A stretch of 6,991 bases of DNA from Chitinophagia bacterium (GTDB taxonomy: Bacteria > Bacteroidota > Bacteroidia > Chitinophagales > Chitinophagaceae), in the NCBI GenBank assembly GCA_010027295.1, contig RGVM01000135.1, forward strand, positions 1-6,991, in the 5' to 3' direction. This document shows, one piece after another, positions 1-6,680 of the stretch. The notes under the pieces were generated by a model that was not told the DNA's origin, made no database searches, and saw nothing but the letters and a program-made list of their open reading frames with translations. The translations under genes were made by a program, and so were the position numbers. Every line of letters begins with the position of its first letter. Position 1 is the stretch's first letter.

Positions 1-2160
1 GTCGAGGTCGCCGTCGCCGTCGGCATCGAAGAGGCAGATGCCGGCATCGTCCTGTGCCTGCGGATCCTTACGGTCGTCGCGAAGGCTTGAGTGGGTGAAT
101 CGCCCGTCGGGACCCTGGCGGTGGAGGGTCGCGGAGAAGGGCGAGCATCCGCCGGTGACGATGTCTTCGAGTCCGTCGCCGTTGATGTCACCGACGGCCA
201 GCGAGGGTCCGAAGCGGGTGAACTTCCTGGGGAGGAGGCGCTGGATGTTGAAGTCTATGAAGTCGAGTTCGCGGAATCCGATATCGAGGCCGATCCGGCG
301 GCCGACCTCGGAGAGGAGGGGTGCCGTCGGTGGCGGATGCGACGCAACGACGGGTTGCGTCGCATCCTGTATGTCAAGGGTGGTGAGTCTGCCCGTGGGG
401 TGTTGATGGAGTACCTGCCGGCGTCCGTCGGGCCAGTCGACGACGACTGAGTCGAGCGATGTGGCTGCGCCGGTACCAAAGTGCACGACGGGCTCTAAGC
501 TGGAGAGGTATCCGCGGTATGGAGTGTACGCCTCCCGCTGCAGGATGCCGCCATGGTAAATGGTGATAGTGGCGCCGATGCCGTTGCGGTTGAGGCTGTC
601 GCCCTGCAGCCGAAAGCGGGCCTGTGTCGGGGGTGTCTTCGCCTGGGAGGCGCGGTTCTCCAGGAGGGAGGCCGGCATATTGGTGTTGTTGATGACGACA
701 TCGAGGTCGCCGTCGAGGTCGAGGTCGGCCGTGGCCATGCCGGCCGAGTAGGTGGGCCCTTCCCATCCCCATTCGCGGGTCATGTCTCGGAAGCTGAGGT
801 CGCCGTTGTTGCGGAAAATGTAGTTGTCGACCTTGACGGTGGGCAGCTGGGCCAGCATCTCGTCGAGGGGTGTCCGGGCAACGGCCGATTTTCGATAAGC
901 CATGAAGTCGAGGTCGGACATGTCCCTGGGCAGTCCGTTGGTGACGAGCAAGTCGCGGAGCCCGTCGTTGTCGGCGTCTACGAGGAGGGGTGCCCAGCTC
1001 CAGTCGGTCTGTGCCACGCCTGCCAGGTAGGCGATTTCGCTGAAGACGGGTATGCGTGCGCTGTCGCTCTCCACGGGAGGAAGACCGCGGTTGACCTGGA
1101 GGGTGTTCCGGGGGTACTGGTGGATATACCCGTAGCGGTCGGAGTTCTGGAAGGTCTGGTAGGAGATGTCGCTGAACATCATCTTCTGGCGGTAGTTATC
1201 GGCCGGCATCATGTCGGTCTCGACGATGTCGGGCAGTCCGTCGTTGTTGATGTCGGCGATGTCATTGCCCATTGCGTTGCGGCTGGTGTGTCGGAAGTAC
1301 CGGGCGCACTGGTCGGTGAAGGTGCCGTCGTGGTTGTTGACGTAGAGGATGTTGTTGGAGAGGTAGTCGTTGCTGACGTAGACGTCCGGCCATCCGTCGT
1401 TGTTGATGTCCGCCACGTGGACGCCCAGGCCGTGGCCTTCTATCAGTATGCCGGCCCGGCGCGAGACATCGGTGAAGGAGGGGTGGCCGAGGGCGGTGTC
1501 GAAGCGGTTCTCGAGGAGCTTGTCGGTCGTCGGCCAGCTGCCGTCGGCTCGGATGGGTCGGAACTCGTTGGGGTAGGTGCCGTCGAGGTCGTTGACCAGC
1601 AGGTACACGTCGAGGTCGCCGTCCTTGTCGTAGTCGAAGAAGGCGGCCATGTGGGTATTGGAGGCGTCGTCGAGTCCGTATTCGGCGGCCATGTCGCGGA
1701 AGCGGGGCGTGCCGCCGGGCCTGTCGGCCCCGAGGTTGACATATAGGATGTTGCGCCTTGCGTTGGAGTCGGGTAGTACGGCGGCGCAGAGGTAGATGTC
1801 CAACAGCCCATCGTTGTTGATATCGACGATGCTGACGCCTTTCACCCATCTCCCCTTGCCGTCCGTGCCGGAGGCTGCGGTGGCGTCTTCGAAGTGCAGG
1901 TCGCCCCGGTTGAGGTAGAGCCTGCCCGGGACGCGGTTGCCGGAGAAGTAGATGTCGGGGAGGCTGTCGCCGTTGAAGTCGGCGATGCCCACGCCGCCTC
2001 CGTTGTAGAGGTATTCGTAGTTGAGGATGTTGAGCTCGGGGTTTTCCTCGATGCGGTTCACGAAGTCGATACCTGACCGGGAGGGATCGACGTTCCGGAA
2101 GAGGGTGTCGTTGCCGGAACAGGAAGCCAGGAGCAGTAAGGCGGGGAGGAATCTTCGCAT
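1..2160 (-). CDS. FG-GAP (VCBS-like) repeat lipoprotein with ASPIC/UnbV region, CRTAC1 type; 3' end outside window
   Basis: The minus frame is open for 720 codons from ATG at 2160 to the window edge. The start gives a lipoprotein signal: MRR, a leucine-rich core, then lipobox LASC with Cys14 as the predicted lipidated residue, so the protein is probably exported and membrane-anchored. Nine Asp-rich calcium-loop motifs of the DxNxDGxxD type begin near residues 61, 113, 176, 251, 303, 395, 479, 658 and 712, typical of beta-propeller FG-GAP repeats. Residues about 525-595 look like an ASPIC/UnbV domain (FGTGAATSLDSVVVDWPDGR at 561-580), and VTNGLPRDMSDLDFM near 406-420 is typical of Bacteroidetes CRTAC1-like proteins. 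These proteins are usually over 1000 residues, so roughly a third is probably missing. The biological role is unknown; surface binding or adhesion is inference. It is divergent from the ribosomal operon and has no clear promoter. Confidence 0.9.
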   Translation of the reverse strand, partial: MRRFLPALLLLASCSGNDTLFRNVDPSRSGIDFVNRIEENPELNILNYEYLYNGGGVGIADFNGDSLPDIYFSGNRVPGRLYLNRGDLHFEDATAASGTDGKGRWVKGVSIVDINNDGLLDIYLCAAVLPDSNARRNILYVNLGADRPGGTPRFRDMAAEYGLDDASNTHMAAFFDYDKDGDLDVYLLVNDLDGTYPNEFRPIRADGSWPTTDKLLENRFDTALGHPSFTDVSRRAGILIEGHGLGVHVADINNDGWPDVYVSNDYLSNNILYVNNHDGTFTDQCARYFRHTSRNAMGNDIADINNDGLPDIVETDMMPADNYRQKMMFSDISYQTFQNSDRYGYIHQYPRNTLQVNRGLPPVESDSARIPVFSEIAYLAGVAQTDWSWAPLLVDADNDGLRDLLVTNGLPRDMSDLDFMAYRKSAVARTPLDEMLAQLPTVKVDNYIFRNNGDLSFRDMTREWGWEGPTYSAGMATADLDLDGDLDVVINNTNMPASLLENRASQAKTPPTQARFRLQGDSLNRNGIGATITIYHGGILQREAYTPYRGYLSSLEPVVHFGTGAATSLDSVVVDWPDGRRQVLHQHPTGRLTTLDIQDATQPVVASHPPPTAPLLSEVGRRIGLDIGFRELDFIDFNIQRLLPRKFTRFGPSLAVGDINGDGLEDIVTGGCSPFSATLHRQGPDGRFTHSSLRDDRKDPQAQDDAGICLFDADGDGDLD
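1237..1410. repeat. 18-bp exact direct repeat inside the FG-GAP gene
   Basis: The 18-base string tccgtcgttgttgatgtc occurs at 1237-1254 and again at 1393-1410, 156 bases apart. Both copies are in the same codon phase and encode the minus-strand calcium-loop core DINNDG. A shortened copy of ten bases lies at 1811-1820. A related string, gtcgaggtcgccgtc, occurs at 1-15 and 1609-1623, with 14 of its bases also at 701-714. These are the DNA trace of the protein repeats, not a mobile element. Confidence 0.85.
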
Positions 2161-2268
2161 GTCGAATTCATTTAACCATCGGGCCGTACAAAGGTTTGCG
2201 GAGGGCCCGAGGTGCCGCCGCCGGCGAGGCGACTGAAAATCTCGGTCAAAATTTTTATTGAGAATCAA

Positions 2269-2306
2269 CATCTTACAAGGGTGTCTTGAAAAAAGATGCC
2301 TTTTTT
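2269..2306 (+). terminator. Hairpin followed by six T, terminator-like
   Basis: CATCTT (2269-2274) pairs with AAGATG (2293-2298), and inside it CAAG (2276-2279) pairs with CTTG (2285-2288) around a five-base loop. CC and six T (2301-2306) follow. This has the shape of an intrinsic terminator on the plus strand, but no plus-strand gene lies upstream. It may block stray transcription arising antisense to the lipoprotein gene, or end a short unannotated RNA. The stem is AT-rich and interrupted, so it could also be chance or simply the T-rich flank of the rplM promoter. Confidence 0.35.
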
Positions 2307-2307
2307 G

Positions 2308-2339
2308 TTGGTGGGAAAGGGGTATCGGGCCTACCTTTG
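2308..2339 (+). promoter_or_regulatory. Promoter of the rplM-rpsI-rpsB-tsf operon
   Basis: TTG at 2308-2310 and TACCTTTG at 2332-2339 match the Bacteroidetes consensus (TTG or TTTG near -33, TAnnTTTG near -7) with a 21-base spacer. The -7 element is a perfect match. The expected start of transcription is near 2345, which leaves a leader of about 90 bases before rplM. It is the only perfect consensus match I found in the intergenic regions, and it sits ahead of the operon expected to be most strongly expressed. Confidence 0.75.
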
Positions 2340-2344
2340 CGCTC

Positions 2345-2434
2345 CCTTGCCGGACAAGTGGTTCGGGCTTCCGTCGGACAGGCAGAAGTCGGAGGTCACC
2401 GGAACGGGAGGGATACCTAAAAGAAAGTCGAAAC
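2345..2434 (+). promoter_or_regulatory. GC-rich, possibly structured 5' leader of rplM mRNA
   Basis: The predicted untranslated leader can fold. CCGGAC (2350-2355) pairs with GTTCGG (2361-2366) around a five-base loop with one G-U pair. CTTCCG (2368-2373) can pair with CGGAGG (2390-2395), also with one G-U. The last 18 or so bases before the start codon are A-rich and lack a clear Shine-Dalgarno sequence, which is common in Bacteroidetes. Ribosomal operons are often controlled by one of their own proteins binding the leader; that this leader does so is inference. The transcription start is estimated from the promoter. Confidence 0.35.
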
Positions 2435-2878
2435 ATGAGCAAGTTACATTTCACCACCCGGCATGCCAACGCCGACACCGTCGAGCGGAAGTGGTATGTG
2501 GTGGACGGCACCAACCTGACGGTGGGTCGCATCAGCAGCCGCATCGCGCATGTGCTTCGCGGCAAGAACAAGCCCTACTTCACCCCGCATGTCGACTGCG
2601 GCGATTACGTAATCGTCGTCAATGCCGACAAGATGGTGTTCACGGGCAACAAGATGGAGGAGAAGGGCTACCAGACGGTCTCGGGCTATCCCGGAGGCCA
2701 GAAGACAGCCATCGCCAAGGACGTGATGAAACGCCATCCGGAACGTATCGTGGAGCATGCCGTGAGGGGGATGCTTCCGAAGAATCGCCTGGGACGCCGC
2801 ATGTTCCGCAAGCTCTTCGTGTATGCGGGTGCCGAGCATCCCCACGGGGCGCAGAAACCCGAGGCCTTCACATTCTGA
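2435..2878 (+). CDS. rplM: 50S ribosomal protein L13 (uL13)
   Basis: This 147-residue protein is a structural part of the large ribosomal subunit that binds 23S rRNA early in assembly. Family landmarks are W20-YVVD, LRGKNKP (41-47), FTPHVDCGD (49-57), TGNKM (70-74), GYPGG (84-88) and the C-terminal signature VRGMLPKNRLG (110-120), followed by GAEHPHGAQKP (132-142). Its length agrees with the family, at about 142 residues in E. coli and slightly longer in Bacteroidetes. The frame stays open upstream to 2258, but the ATG at 2435 is the right start because the family begins here and the promoter lies inside the upstream extension. It is the first gene of the operon, with rpsI 24 bases downstream. 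Confidence 0.97.
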   Translation: MSKLHFTTRHANADTVERKWYVVDGTNLTVGRISSRIAHVLRGKNKPYFTPHVDCGDYVIVVNADKMVFTGNKMEEKGYQTVSGYPGGQKTAIAKDVMKRHPERIVEHAVRGMLPKNRLGRRMFRKLFVYAGAEHPHGAQKPEAFTF

Positions 2879-2902
2879 CAATAGTATCCAAAACAGGAGC
2901 AA

Positions 2903-3292
2903 ATGGAAAAGCAAAAGAACGCGGTCGGACGTCGCAAGGAAGCCGTGACCCGGGTATTCATGGTCCGGGGAGAGGGCGGCATCACCGTGAACGATATGGA
3001 CTACAAGGCCTATTTCCCGCAGGTCTATCTGCAGCAGCAGGTGGAGATGCCCCTGACTGTGGTCGAGGGTACGGGCAAGTTCGACGTCCGTGTCAATGCG
3101 AGCGGCGGCGGCAAAAAGGGCCAGGCCGAGGCGGCCAAGCTGGGCATCGCCCGGGTGTTGGTCGAGATGAACCCCGAATGGAGACCCGCGCTCAAGGCGG
3201 CAGGACTCCTGCGCCGCGACCCGAGAGGCGTCGAGCGCAAGAAGTTCGGCAAGAAGAAGGCGCGTCGCAGCTACCAGTTCAGCAAGCGCTAA
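2903..3292 (+). CDS. rpsI: 30S ribosomal protein S9 (uS9)
   Basis: This 129-residue small-subunit protein sits in the 30S head; its basic C-terminal tail reaches the P-site tRNA. The sequence shows GRRKEAVTRVF (9-19), the glycine-rich loop and helix GGGKKGQAEAAKLGIAR (68-84), and the canonical end, LLRRDPRGVERKKFG (102-116) then RRSYQFSKR (121-129), with the conserved final Lys-Arg intact. Length is normal. An AGGAG lies at 2895-2899, only three bases before the ATG, closer than usual for a working Shine-Dalgarno site. The gene follows rplM, its near-universal partner, and precedes rpsB by 37 bases. Confidence 0.97.
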   Translation: MEKQKNAVGRRKEAVTRVFMVRGEGGITVNDMDYKAYFPQVYLQQQVEMPLTVVEGTGKFDVRVNASGGGKKGQAEAAKLGIARVLVEMNPEWRPALKAAGLLRRDPRGVERKKFGKKKARRSYQFSKR

Positions 3293-3329
3293 AGGCAACC
3301 CCATCCCGAATTACCACACAATCACCAAG

Positions 3330-4205
3330 ATGGAAAGCAATACCTCATTGCAGCAGCAGTTACTCGAGGCGGGCGTGCACTTCGGCCACCTGCGGAAGAA
3401 GTGGAACCCGAAGATGCTGCCGTATATCTACGCCGAGAAGAAGGGCATCCACATCATCGATCTGAACAAGACGGTCGACTGTCTGCAGGAGACCGCCCAG
3501 GCCCTGAAGGGTATCGCCAAGAGCGGTCGCAAGATCATGTTCGTAGGCACCAAGAAGCAGGCCAAAGAGATCGTCACGGAATGCGCCAGGCGAGTGGGCA
3601 TGCCCTATGTGACGGAGCGCTGGCTGGGCGGTATGCTGACGAACTTCAACACCGTCCGCAAGAGTGTCAAGAAGATGCAGAGCATCGAGAAGATGCTCAC
3701 CGACGGCAGCTTCGACAGCATCACCAAGAAGGAGCGCCTGCAGCTCTCCCGCGACCGCGAGAAGATGGACAAGGTCCTCGGCGGCATCGCCCAGCTGGGC
3801 AGAGTGCCGACCGCACTCTTCATTGTCGACATCGGCCACGAGCATATCGCCCTCTCCGAGGCCAAGCGTTTGGGAATCACCACCTTCGGCATGGTTGACA
3901 CCAACTGCGACCCTAACAAGGTCGACTACCCGGTGCCCGCCAACGACGATGCCACCAAATCGATCGCCATCATCGCCAATTACGTGACGGCGGCCATCGC
4001 AGAAGGACTGGCGGAGCGTCAGGCCGAACGTTCGGAAGAGTCCGAGGAGGAGGATGATAACGCCGACAAGTCGCTCAAGTTCGCCGTCGAGGATGACGAG
4101 GAGCGTGCCGCCCGCCGCGGAGGTGGTGCCGGAGCCAAGGCTGCCCCCAAGCGTAGGGTCGCCAGCCCGGGCGGTGGTGGACGCAGGCCCGCCACCAAGC
4201 GCTGA
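3330..4205 (+). CDS. rpsB: 30S ribosomal protein S2 (uS2) with charged C-terminal extension
   Basis: S2 joins the 30S subunit late and helps hold S1 where that protein is present. Residues 1-230 form the normal S2 core: LLEAGVHFGH (11-20), WNPKM (25-29), FVGTKKQA (71-78), ERWLGGMLTNF (96-106), the signature region from P160 through EHIALSEAKRLGIT (171-184), and VDTNCDPNKVDYPVPANDDA (189-208). The protein has 291 residues against about 241 in E. coli. The excess is a low-complexity tail: first acidic (SEESEEEDDN, 235-244; EDDEE, 254-258), then basic and glycine-rich to the end. The tail is in frame without interruption and keeps the same base composition, so it does not look like a frameshift. 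The next gene is tsf, the usual partner. Confidence 0.97.
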   Translation: MESNTSLQQQLLEAGVHFGHLRKKWNPKMLPYIYAEKKGIHIIDLNKTVDCLQETAQALKGIAKSGRKIMFVGTKKQAKEIVTECARRVGMPYVTERWLGGMLTNFNTVRKSVKKMQSIEKMLTDGSFDSITKKERLQLSRDREKMDKVLGGIAQLGRVPTALFIVDIGHEHIALSEAKRLGITTFGMVDTNCDPNKVDYPVPANDDATKSIAIIANYVTAAIAEGLAERQAERSEESEEEDDNADKSLKFAVEDDEERAARRGGGAGAKAAPKRRVASPGGGGRRPATKR

Positions 4206-4262
4206 GGCACCCGCCCAGTTGCAGCATGGACAGCAAACCTTAAACCTAACGAAAACGAAGCG

Positions 4263-4284
4263 TCCCCACCGTAAGGGATGGGGG
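4263..4284 (+). promoter_or_regulatory. GNRA-capped hairpin just upstream of tsf
   Basis: CCCCA (4264-4268) pairs with TGGGG (4279-4283), and CC (4269-4270) pairs with GG (4275-4276) around the loop GTAA, a GNRA tetraloop in RNA. T4263 and G4284 can add a wobble pair, and GA (4277-4278) bulges. No T-tract follows, so it is not an intrinsic terminator. It ends four bases before the GGAG (4288-4291) that serves as a well-spaced Shine-Dalgarno site for tsf, within the 92-base rpsB-tsf gap. It could affect tsf translation or mRNA processing; both are inference. Confidence 0.45.
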
Positions 4285-4297
4285 GCCGGAGAAACAC

Positions 4298-5137
4298 ATG
4301 TCAACAGCCACCATTACCGCTGCCGATATCAACAAGCTCCGTCAGATGACGGGTGCCGGCATGATGGATTGCCGCAAGGCACTGACCGAGACCAACGGCG
4401 ACATCGATGCCGCCGTCGACTGGTTACGTAAGAAGGGCCAGAAAGTAGCCGCCCTGCGCGGCGATCGTGATGCCAGGGAAGGCGTTATCCTCGCCCGTAC
4501 CGGCTCCGGAAACAAGTTCGGCATCGCCCTCTGCATCAGTTGCGAGACCGATTTCGTCAGCAAGAACGCCGACTTCGTCGCCTTCGCACAGAGCATCATG
4601 GAAGCGGCCATCGCACATAACGTGACAAGTGCCGAGGCACTGAACGCGGTGGAAGTGAACGGCGCCAAGGTATCCGACCTCGTGAACGACAAACTCGCCA
4701 GTATCGGTGAGAAGATAGGCATCACCAAGTTCGAGCGCATCGATGCCGACTACGTTGCCTCCTACGTGCACGGTGCCAACCGCATGGGTGTACTCGTGGG
4801 CCTCAACCTCCCCGAGGCGGAGGCAGGCAAGGACGTGGCCATGCAGATCGCCGCCATGAACCCCGTGGCCGTGGACGCCTCCAGCGTGCCGGCAGAGGTG
4901 GTCGAGCGGGAGAAGGCCATCATCATCGACCAGATCCGCAACGATCCCAAAATGGCGGGCAAACCAGAAGAGATGATCGGCAAGATCGCCGATGGCAAGC
5001 TGAACGCCTTCTTCAAGGAGAGCACCCTGCTGGCACAGGCCTTCGTTAAGGACGGCGGCGTGACGGTAGGCGATCACCTCAAGGCTGTGAACAAGGACCT
5101 CCGGGTACAGGAGTTCCGCCGCATCGCCCTGGGCTGA
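4298..5137 (+). CDS. tsf: Elongation factor Ts (EF-Ts)
   Basis: EF-Ts is the cytosolic guanine-nucleotide exchange factor that frees GDP from EF-Tu. The 279-residue protein starts with a UBA-like helical domain (about 5-43) holding TGAGMMDCRKAL (18-29). The core carries CETDFVSKN (82-90), whose Asp-Phe pair is the part that enters EF-Tu near the nucleotide site in the family, and IAAMNPVAVD (184-193). It ends with VNKDLRVQEFRRIALG (264-279), in keeping with the family's C-terminal module. The start is supported by GGAG at 4288-4291, six bases before the ATG. Length is typical of the family. It is the last gene of the operon, with a terminator 24 bases after its stop. Confidence 0.97.
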   Translation: MSTATITAADINKLRQMTGAGMMDCRKALTETNGDIDAAVDWLRKKGQKVAALRGDRDAREGVILARTGSGNKFGIALCISCETDFVSKNADFVAFAQSIMEAAIAHNVTSAEALNAVEVNGAKVSDLVNDKLASIGEKIGITKFERIDADYVASYVHGANRMGVLVGLNLPEAEAGKDVAMQIAAMNPVAVDASSVPAEVVEREKAIIIDQIRNDPKMAGKPEEMIGKIADGKLNAFFKESTLLAQAFVKDGGVTVGDHLKAVNKDLRVQEFRRIALG

Positions 5138-5161
5138 GCCAACCAAAGACTCATTTACCTG

Positions 5162-5199
5162 CAAGCCGCGGCGCCGAAAGCCCCGCGGCTTGTTCTTGT
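5162..5199 (+). terminator. Intrinsic terminator of the rplM-tsf operon
   Basis: A perfect ten-base stem pairs CAAGCCGCGG (5162-5171) with CCGCGGCTTG (5183-5192) around an eleven-base loop. It is followed by a T-rich stretch, TTCTTGT (5193-5199). It lies 24 bases after the tsf stop codon and ends about 35 bases before the pyrH start, so it should uncouple pyrH from most ribosomal-operon transcription. The T-tract is not continuous, so some read-through is possible. Confidence 0.8.
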
Positions 5200-5230
5200 G
5201 ACCCCGGCTCGGGAATTCTCAATACATTCG
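5196..5230 (+). promoter_or_regulatory. Possible weak promoter of pyrH
   Basis: TACATTCG (5223-5230) is one mismatch from the Bacteroidetes -7 consensus TAnnTTTG. A TTG lies at 5196-5198, but the 24-base spacer is longer than ideal. Because a terminator separates pyrH from tsf, some promoter is expected here. If this one is used, transcription would begin at or within a few bases of the ATG at 5235. Confidence 0.3.
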
Positions 5231-5234
5231 ACCC

Positions 5235-5945
5235 ATGCAACCCGTTTACAAGCGCGTACTCCTCAAACTCTCAGGCGAGTCCCTCATGGGAGGGGGTAGT
5301 TTCGGCCTCGATCCCGCCACCATCGCCCAATATGCCCAGGAAGTACGATCCATCGTCGAGATGGGTGTGGAAGTGGCCATAGTCATCGGCGGCGGCAATA
5401 TCTACCGTGGGATGAACGAGGCGGAGACAGGCATCGAACGCGCCCACGGCGACTATATGGGCATGCTCGCGACCGTCATTAACGGGATGGCCATGCAGGC
5501 CATGCTTGAGAAACTGGGTGTCTACACGAGGCTCATGAGCGCGCTCAAGATGGAAGGCGTTGCCGAGCCCTATATCCGCCGCAGGGCCATCCGACACCTC
5601 GAGAAGCGCAGGGTCGTCATCTTTGGCGCCGGCACCGGCAACCCCTACTTCACGACCGATACGGCCGGTTCACTTCGCGCCATCGAGATCGGAGCAGACA
5701 TCATCATCAAGGGCACTCGCGTTAACGGCGTCTATTCCGCAGATCCGGAGAAGGACCCCTCCGCCGTCCGCTACGATACGATCGGCTACCGCGAATGCAT
5801 TGAGAAGAACCTGAAGATCATGGACATGACGGCTTTCACCCTCTGTATGGAGAACAACCTGCCCATCATCGTATTCGACATCAACCAACAGGGAAACCTC
5901 GGCCGCATTGTCATGGGCGAAAAGATAGGTACCATCGTCAAGTGA
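5235..5945 (+). CDS. pyrH: UMP kinase (uridylate kinase)
   Basis: This cytosolic enzyme phosphorylates UMP to UDP with ATP, the entry to all pyrimidine triphosphates. It is the bacterial hexameric type of the amino-acid-kinase fold, unrelated to eukaryotic UMP/CMP kinases. The 236 residues include KLSGE (11-15, phosphate binding), IGGGNIYRG (51-59), [10 protein letters not shown] (71-80, UMP binding), the nucleotide-binding run [14 protein letters not shown] (131-144), [16 protein letters not shown] (159-174) and DMTA (197-200). All expected motifs are present and the length is normal. The start fits the family, which opens with a short lead into RVLLKLSGE. Upstream lies the tsf terminator and a possible weak promoter; pdxH follows after 52 bases. 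The frequent neighbour frr is not here. Confidence 0.97.
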   Translation: MQPVYKRVLLKLSGESLMGGGSFGLDPATIAQYAQEVRSIVEMGVEVAIVIGGGNIYRGMNEAETGIERAHGDYMGMLATVINGMAMQAMLEKLGVYTRLMSALKMEGVAEPYIRRRAIRHLEKRRVVIFGAGTGNPYFTTDTAGSLRAIEIGADIIIKGTRVNGVYSADPEKDPSAVRYDTIGYRECIEKNLKIMDMTAFTLCMENNLPIIVFDINQQGNLGRIVMGEKIGTIVK

Positions 5946-5997
5946 ACTCTTTTCGCTAGCCTTGGCCAGACAACTGAGGACAAGTCAACACCCACAC

Positions 5998-6633
5998 ATG
6001 TCCATCGCATCCATCCGCAAGGAATACACGATGCAGTCGCTCTCCGAGTCCGACACCGATCCGCATCCGCTCAGGCAATTCGACAGGTGGTGGGATGAAG
6101 CCCTGCAGTCGGGCATCGACGAGGTCAATGCCATGACCCTCTCCACGGTTTCCGAGCAGGGTAAACCCTCCTCCCGAATCGTCCTGCTGAAAGGCTGTGA
6201 CGACAGGGGTTTCGTGTTCTATACCAACTACAGGAGTCGGAAGGGCTTGGAACTGGAGACCAACCCCCATGCATCCCTGCTGTTCTTCTGGAAAGAATTG
6301 GAAAGGCAGATACGCATTGAGGGTATCTGTTCCAAAGTCAGCCCCGAAGAAAGCGATGCCTATTACGCTTCCCGGCCGGAGGGAAGCCGTATCGGCGCCT
6401 GGGCCTCTCCGCAGAGCCAGGTGATTGAATCAAGGGATACACTGAAAGAGTCATTCCGACACATGGAAGAACGACTTGGGGGCGTCGTCCATAGGCCCGA
6501 TTACTGGGGTGGATACCGGCTGAATCCCAACTGCATGGAGTTTTGGCAAGGCAGGCCCAACCGACTCCATGACCGGATACGCTACAGGCTCACTGAGGAA
6601 GGCGAATGGAGCCGCTGCCGACTTGCACCCTGA
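5998..6633 (+). CDS. pdxH: Pyridoxamine 5'-phosphate oxidase
   Basis: This FMN enzyme oxidises pyridoxamine or pyridoxine 5'-phosphate to pyridoxal 5'-phosphate (vitamin B6 synthesis and salvage) in the cytosol. From the ATG at 5998 it has 211 residues (218 in E. coli). Landmarks are IRKEYT (6-11), RIVLLKG (60-66), FYTNYRSRKG (74-83), LERQIRIEG (101-109), SRIGAWASPQSQ (130-141), WGGYR (170-174), the family signature EFWQGRPNRLHDR (181-193) and the canonical end RLAP. The FMN- and substrate-contacting Arg, Lys, Gln and His positions known in the family appear intact. The frame extends upstream to a TTG at 5962, but the family begins a few residues before REYT/KEYT, so 5998 is preferred. It could be co-transcribed with pyrH; no terminator is seen between them. 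Confidence 0.96.
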   Translation: MSIASIRKEYTMQSLSESDTDPHPLRQFDRWWDEALQSGIDEVNAMTLSTVSEQGKPSSRIVLLKGCDDRGFVFYTNYRSRKGLELETNPHASLLFFWKELERQIRIEGICSKVSPEESDAYYASRPEGSRIGAWASPQSQVIESRDTLKESFRHMEERLGGVVHRPDYWGGYRLNPNCMEFWQGRPNRLHDRIRYRLTEEGEWSRCRLAP

Positions 6634-6658
6634 GGCAGCACAGGTTGACAGGCGCAAA

Positions 6659-6680
6659 TGCCCGGCCTCAGGCCTGGGCA
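6659..6680. terminator. GC-rich hairpin between convergent pdxH and bTHX, possible bidirectional terminator
   Basis: TGCCCGGCC (6659-6667) pairs with GGCC (6671-6674) and GGGCA (6676-6680), giving nine pairs with one bulged T (6675). The three-base loop is exactly the stop codon of the minus-strand bTHX gene. It lies 25 bases after the pdxH stop. T-tracts are poor: only TTT follows on the minus strand, and on the plus strand TTTT comes some ten bases later. It could end both transcripts, but intrinsic activity may be weak. Confidence 0.4.

Noticed and set aside
553..1746. Plus-strand open frame of 397 codons opposite the FG-GAP gene
   Set aside because: Its codons are the exact reverse complement of the lipoprotein's Asp/Asn/Gly-rich codons, giving a monotonous Val/Asp/Gly sequence with no recognisable domain. 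The minus-strand reading explains the region fully.
2189..2198. CAAAGGTTTG as a two-way -7 element in the divergent region
   Set aside because: It is one mismatch from consensus on either strand, but neither side has a TTG at the right distance, and the true rplM promoter is downstream.
2258..2434. Upstream in-frame extension of rplM
   Set aside because: It has no similarity to L13, covers the promoter and leader, and the family's own start is at 2435.
2444..3304. Long minus-strand frame opposite rplM and rpsI (also 3360-4304 opposite rpsB and 4424-5164 opposite tsf)
   Set aside because: These are antisense shadows of well-identified genes in GC-rich DNA; their translations show no domain signature.
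5962..5997. TTG start giving pdxH twelve extra residues
   Set aside because: The family begins close to the ATG at 5998; the extra residues resemble no PdxH and the start codon would be rare.
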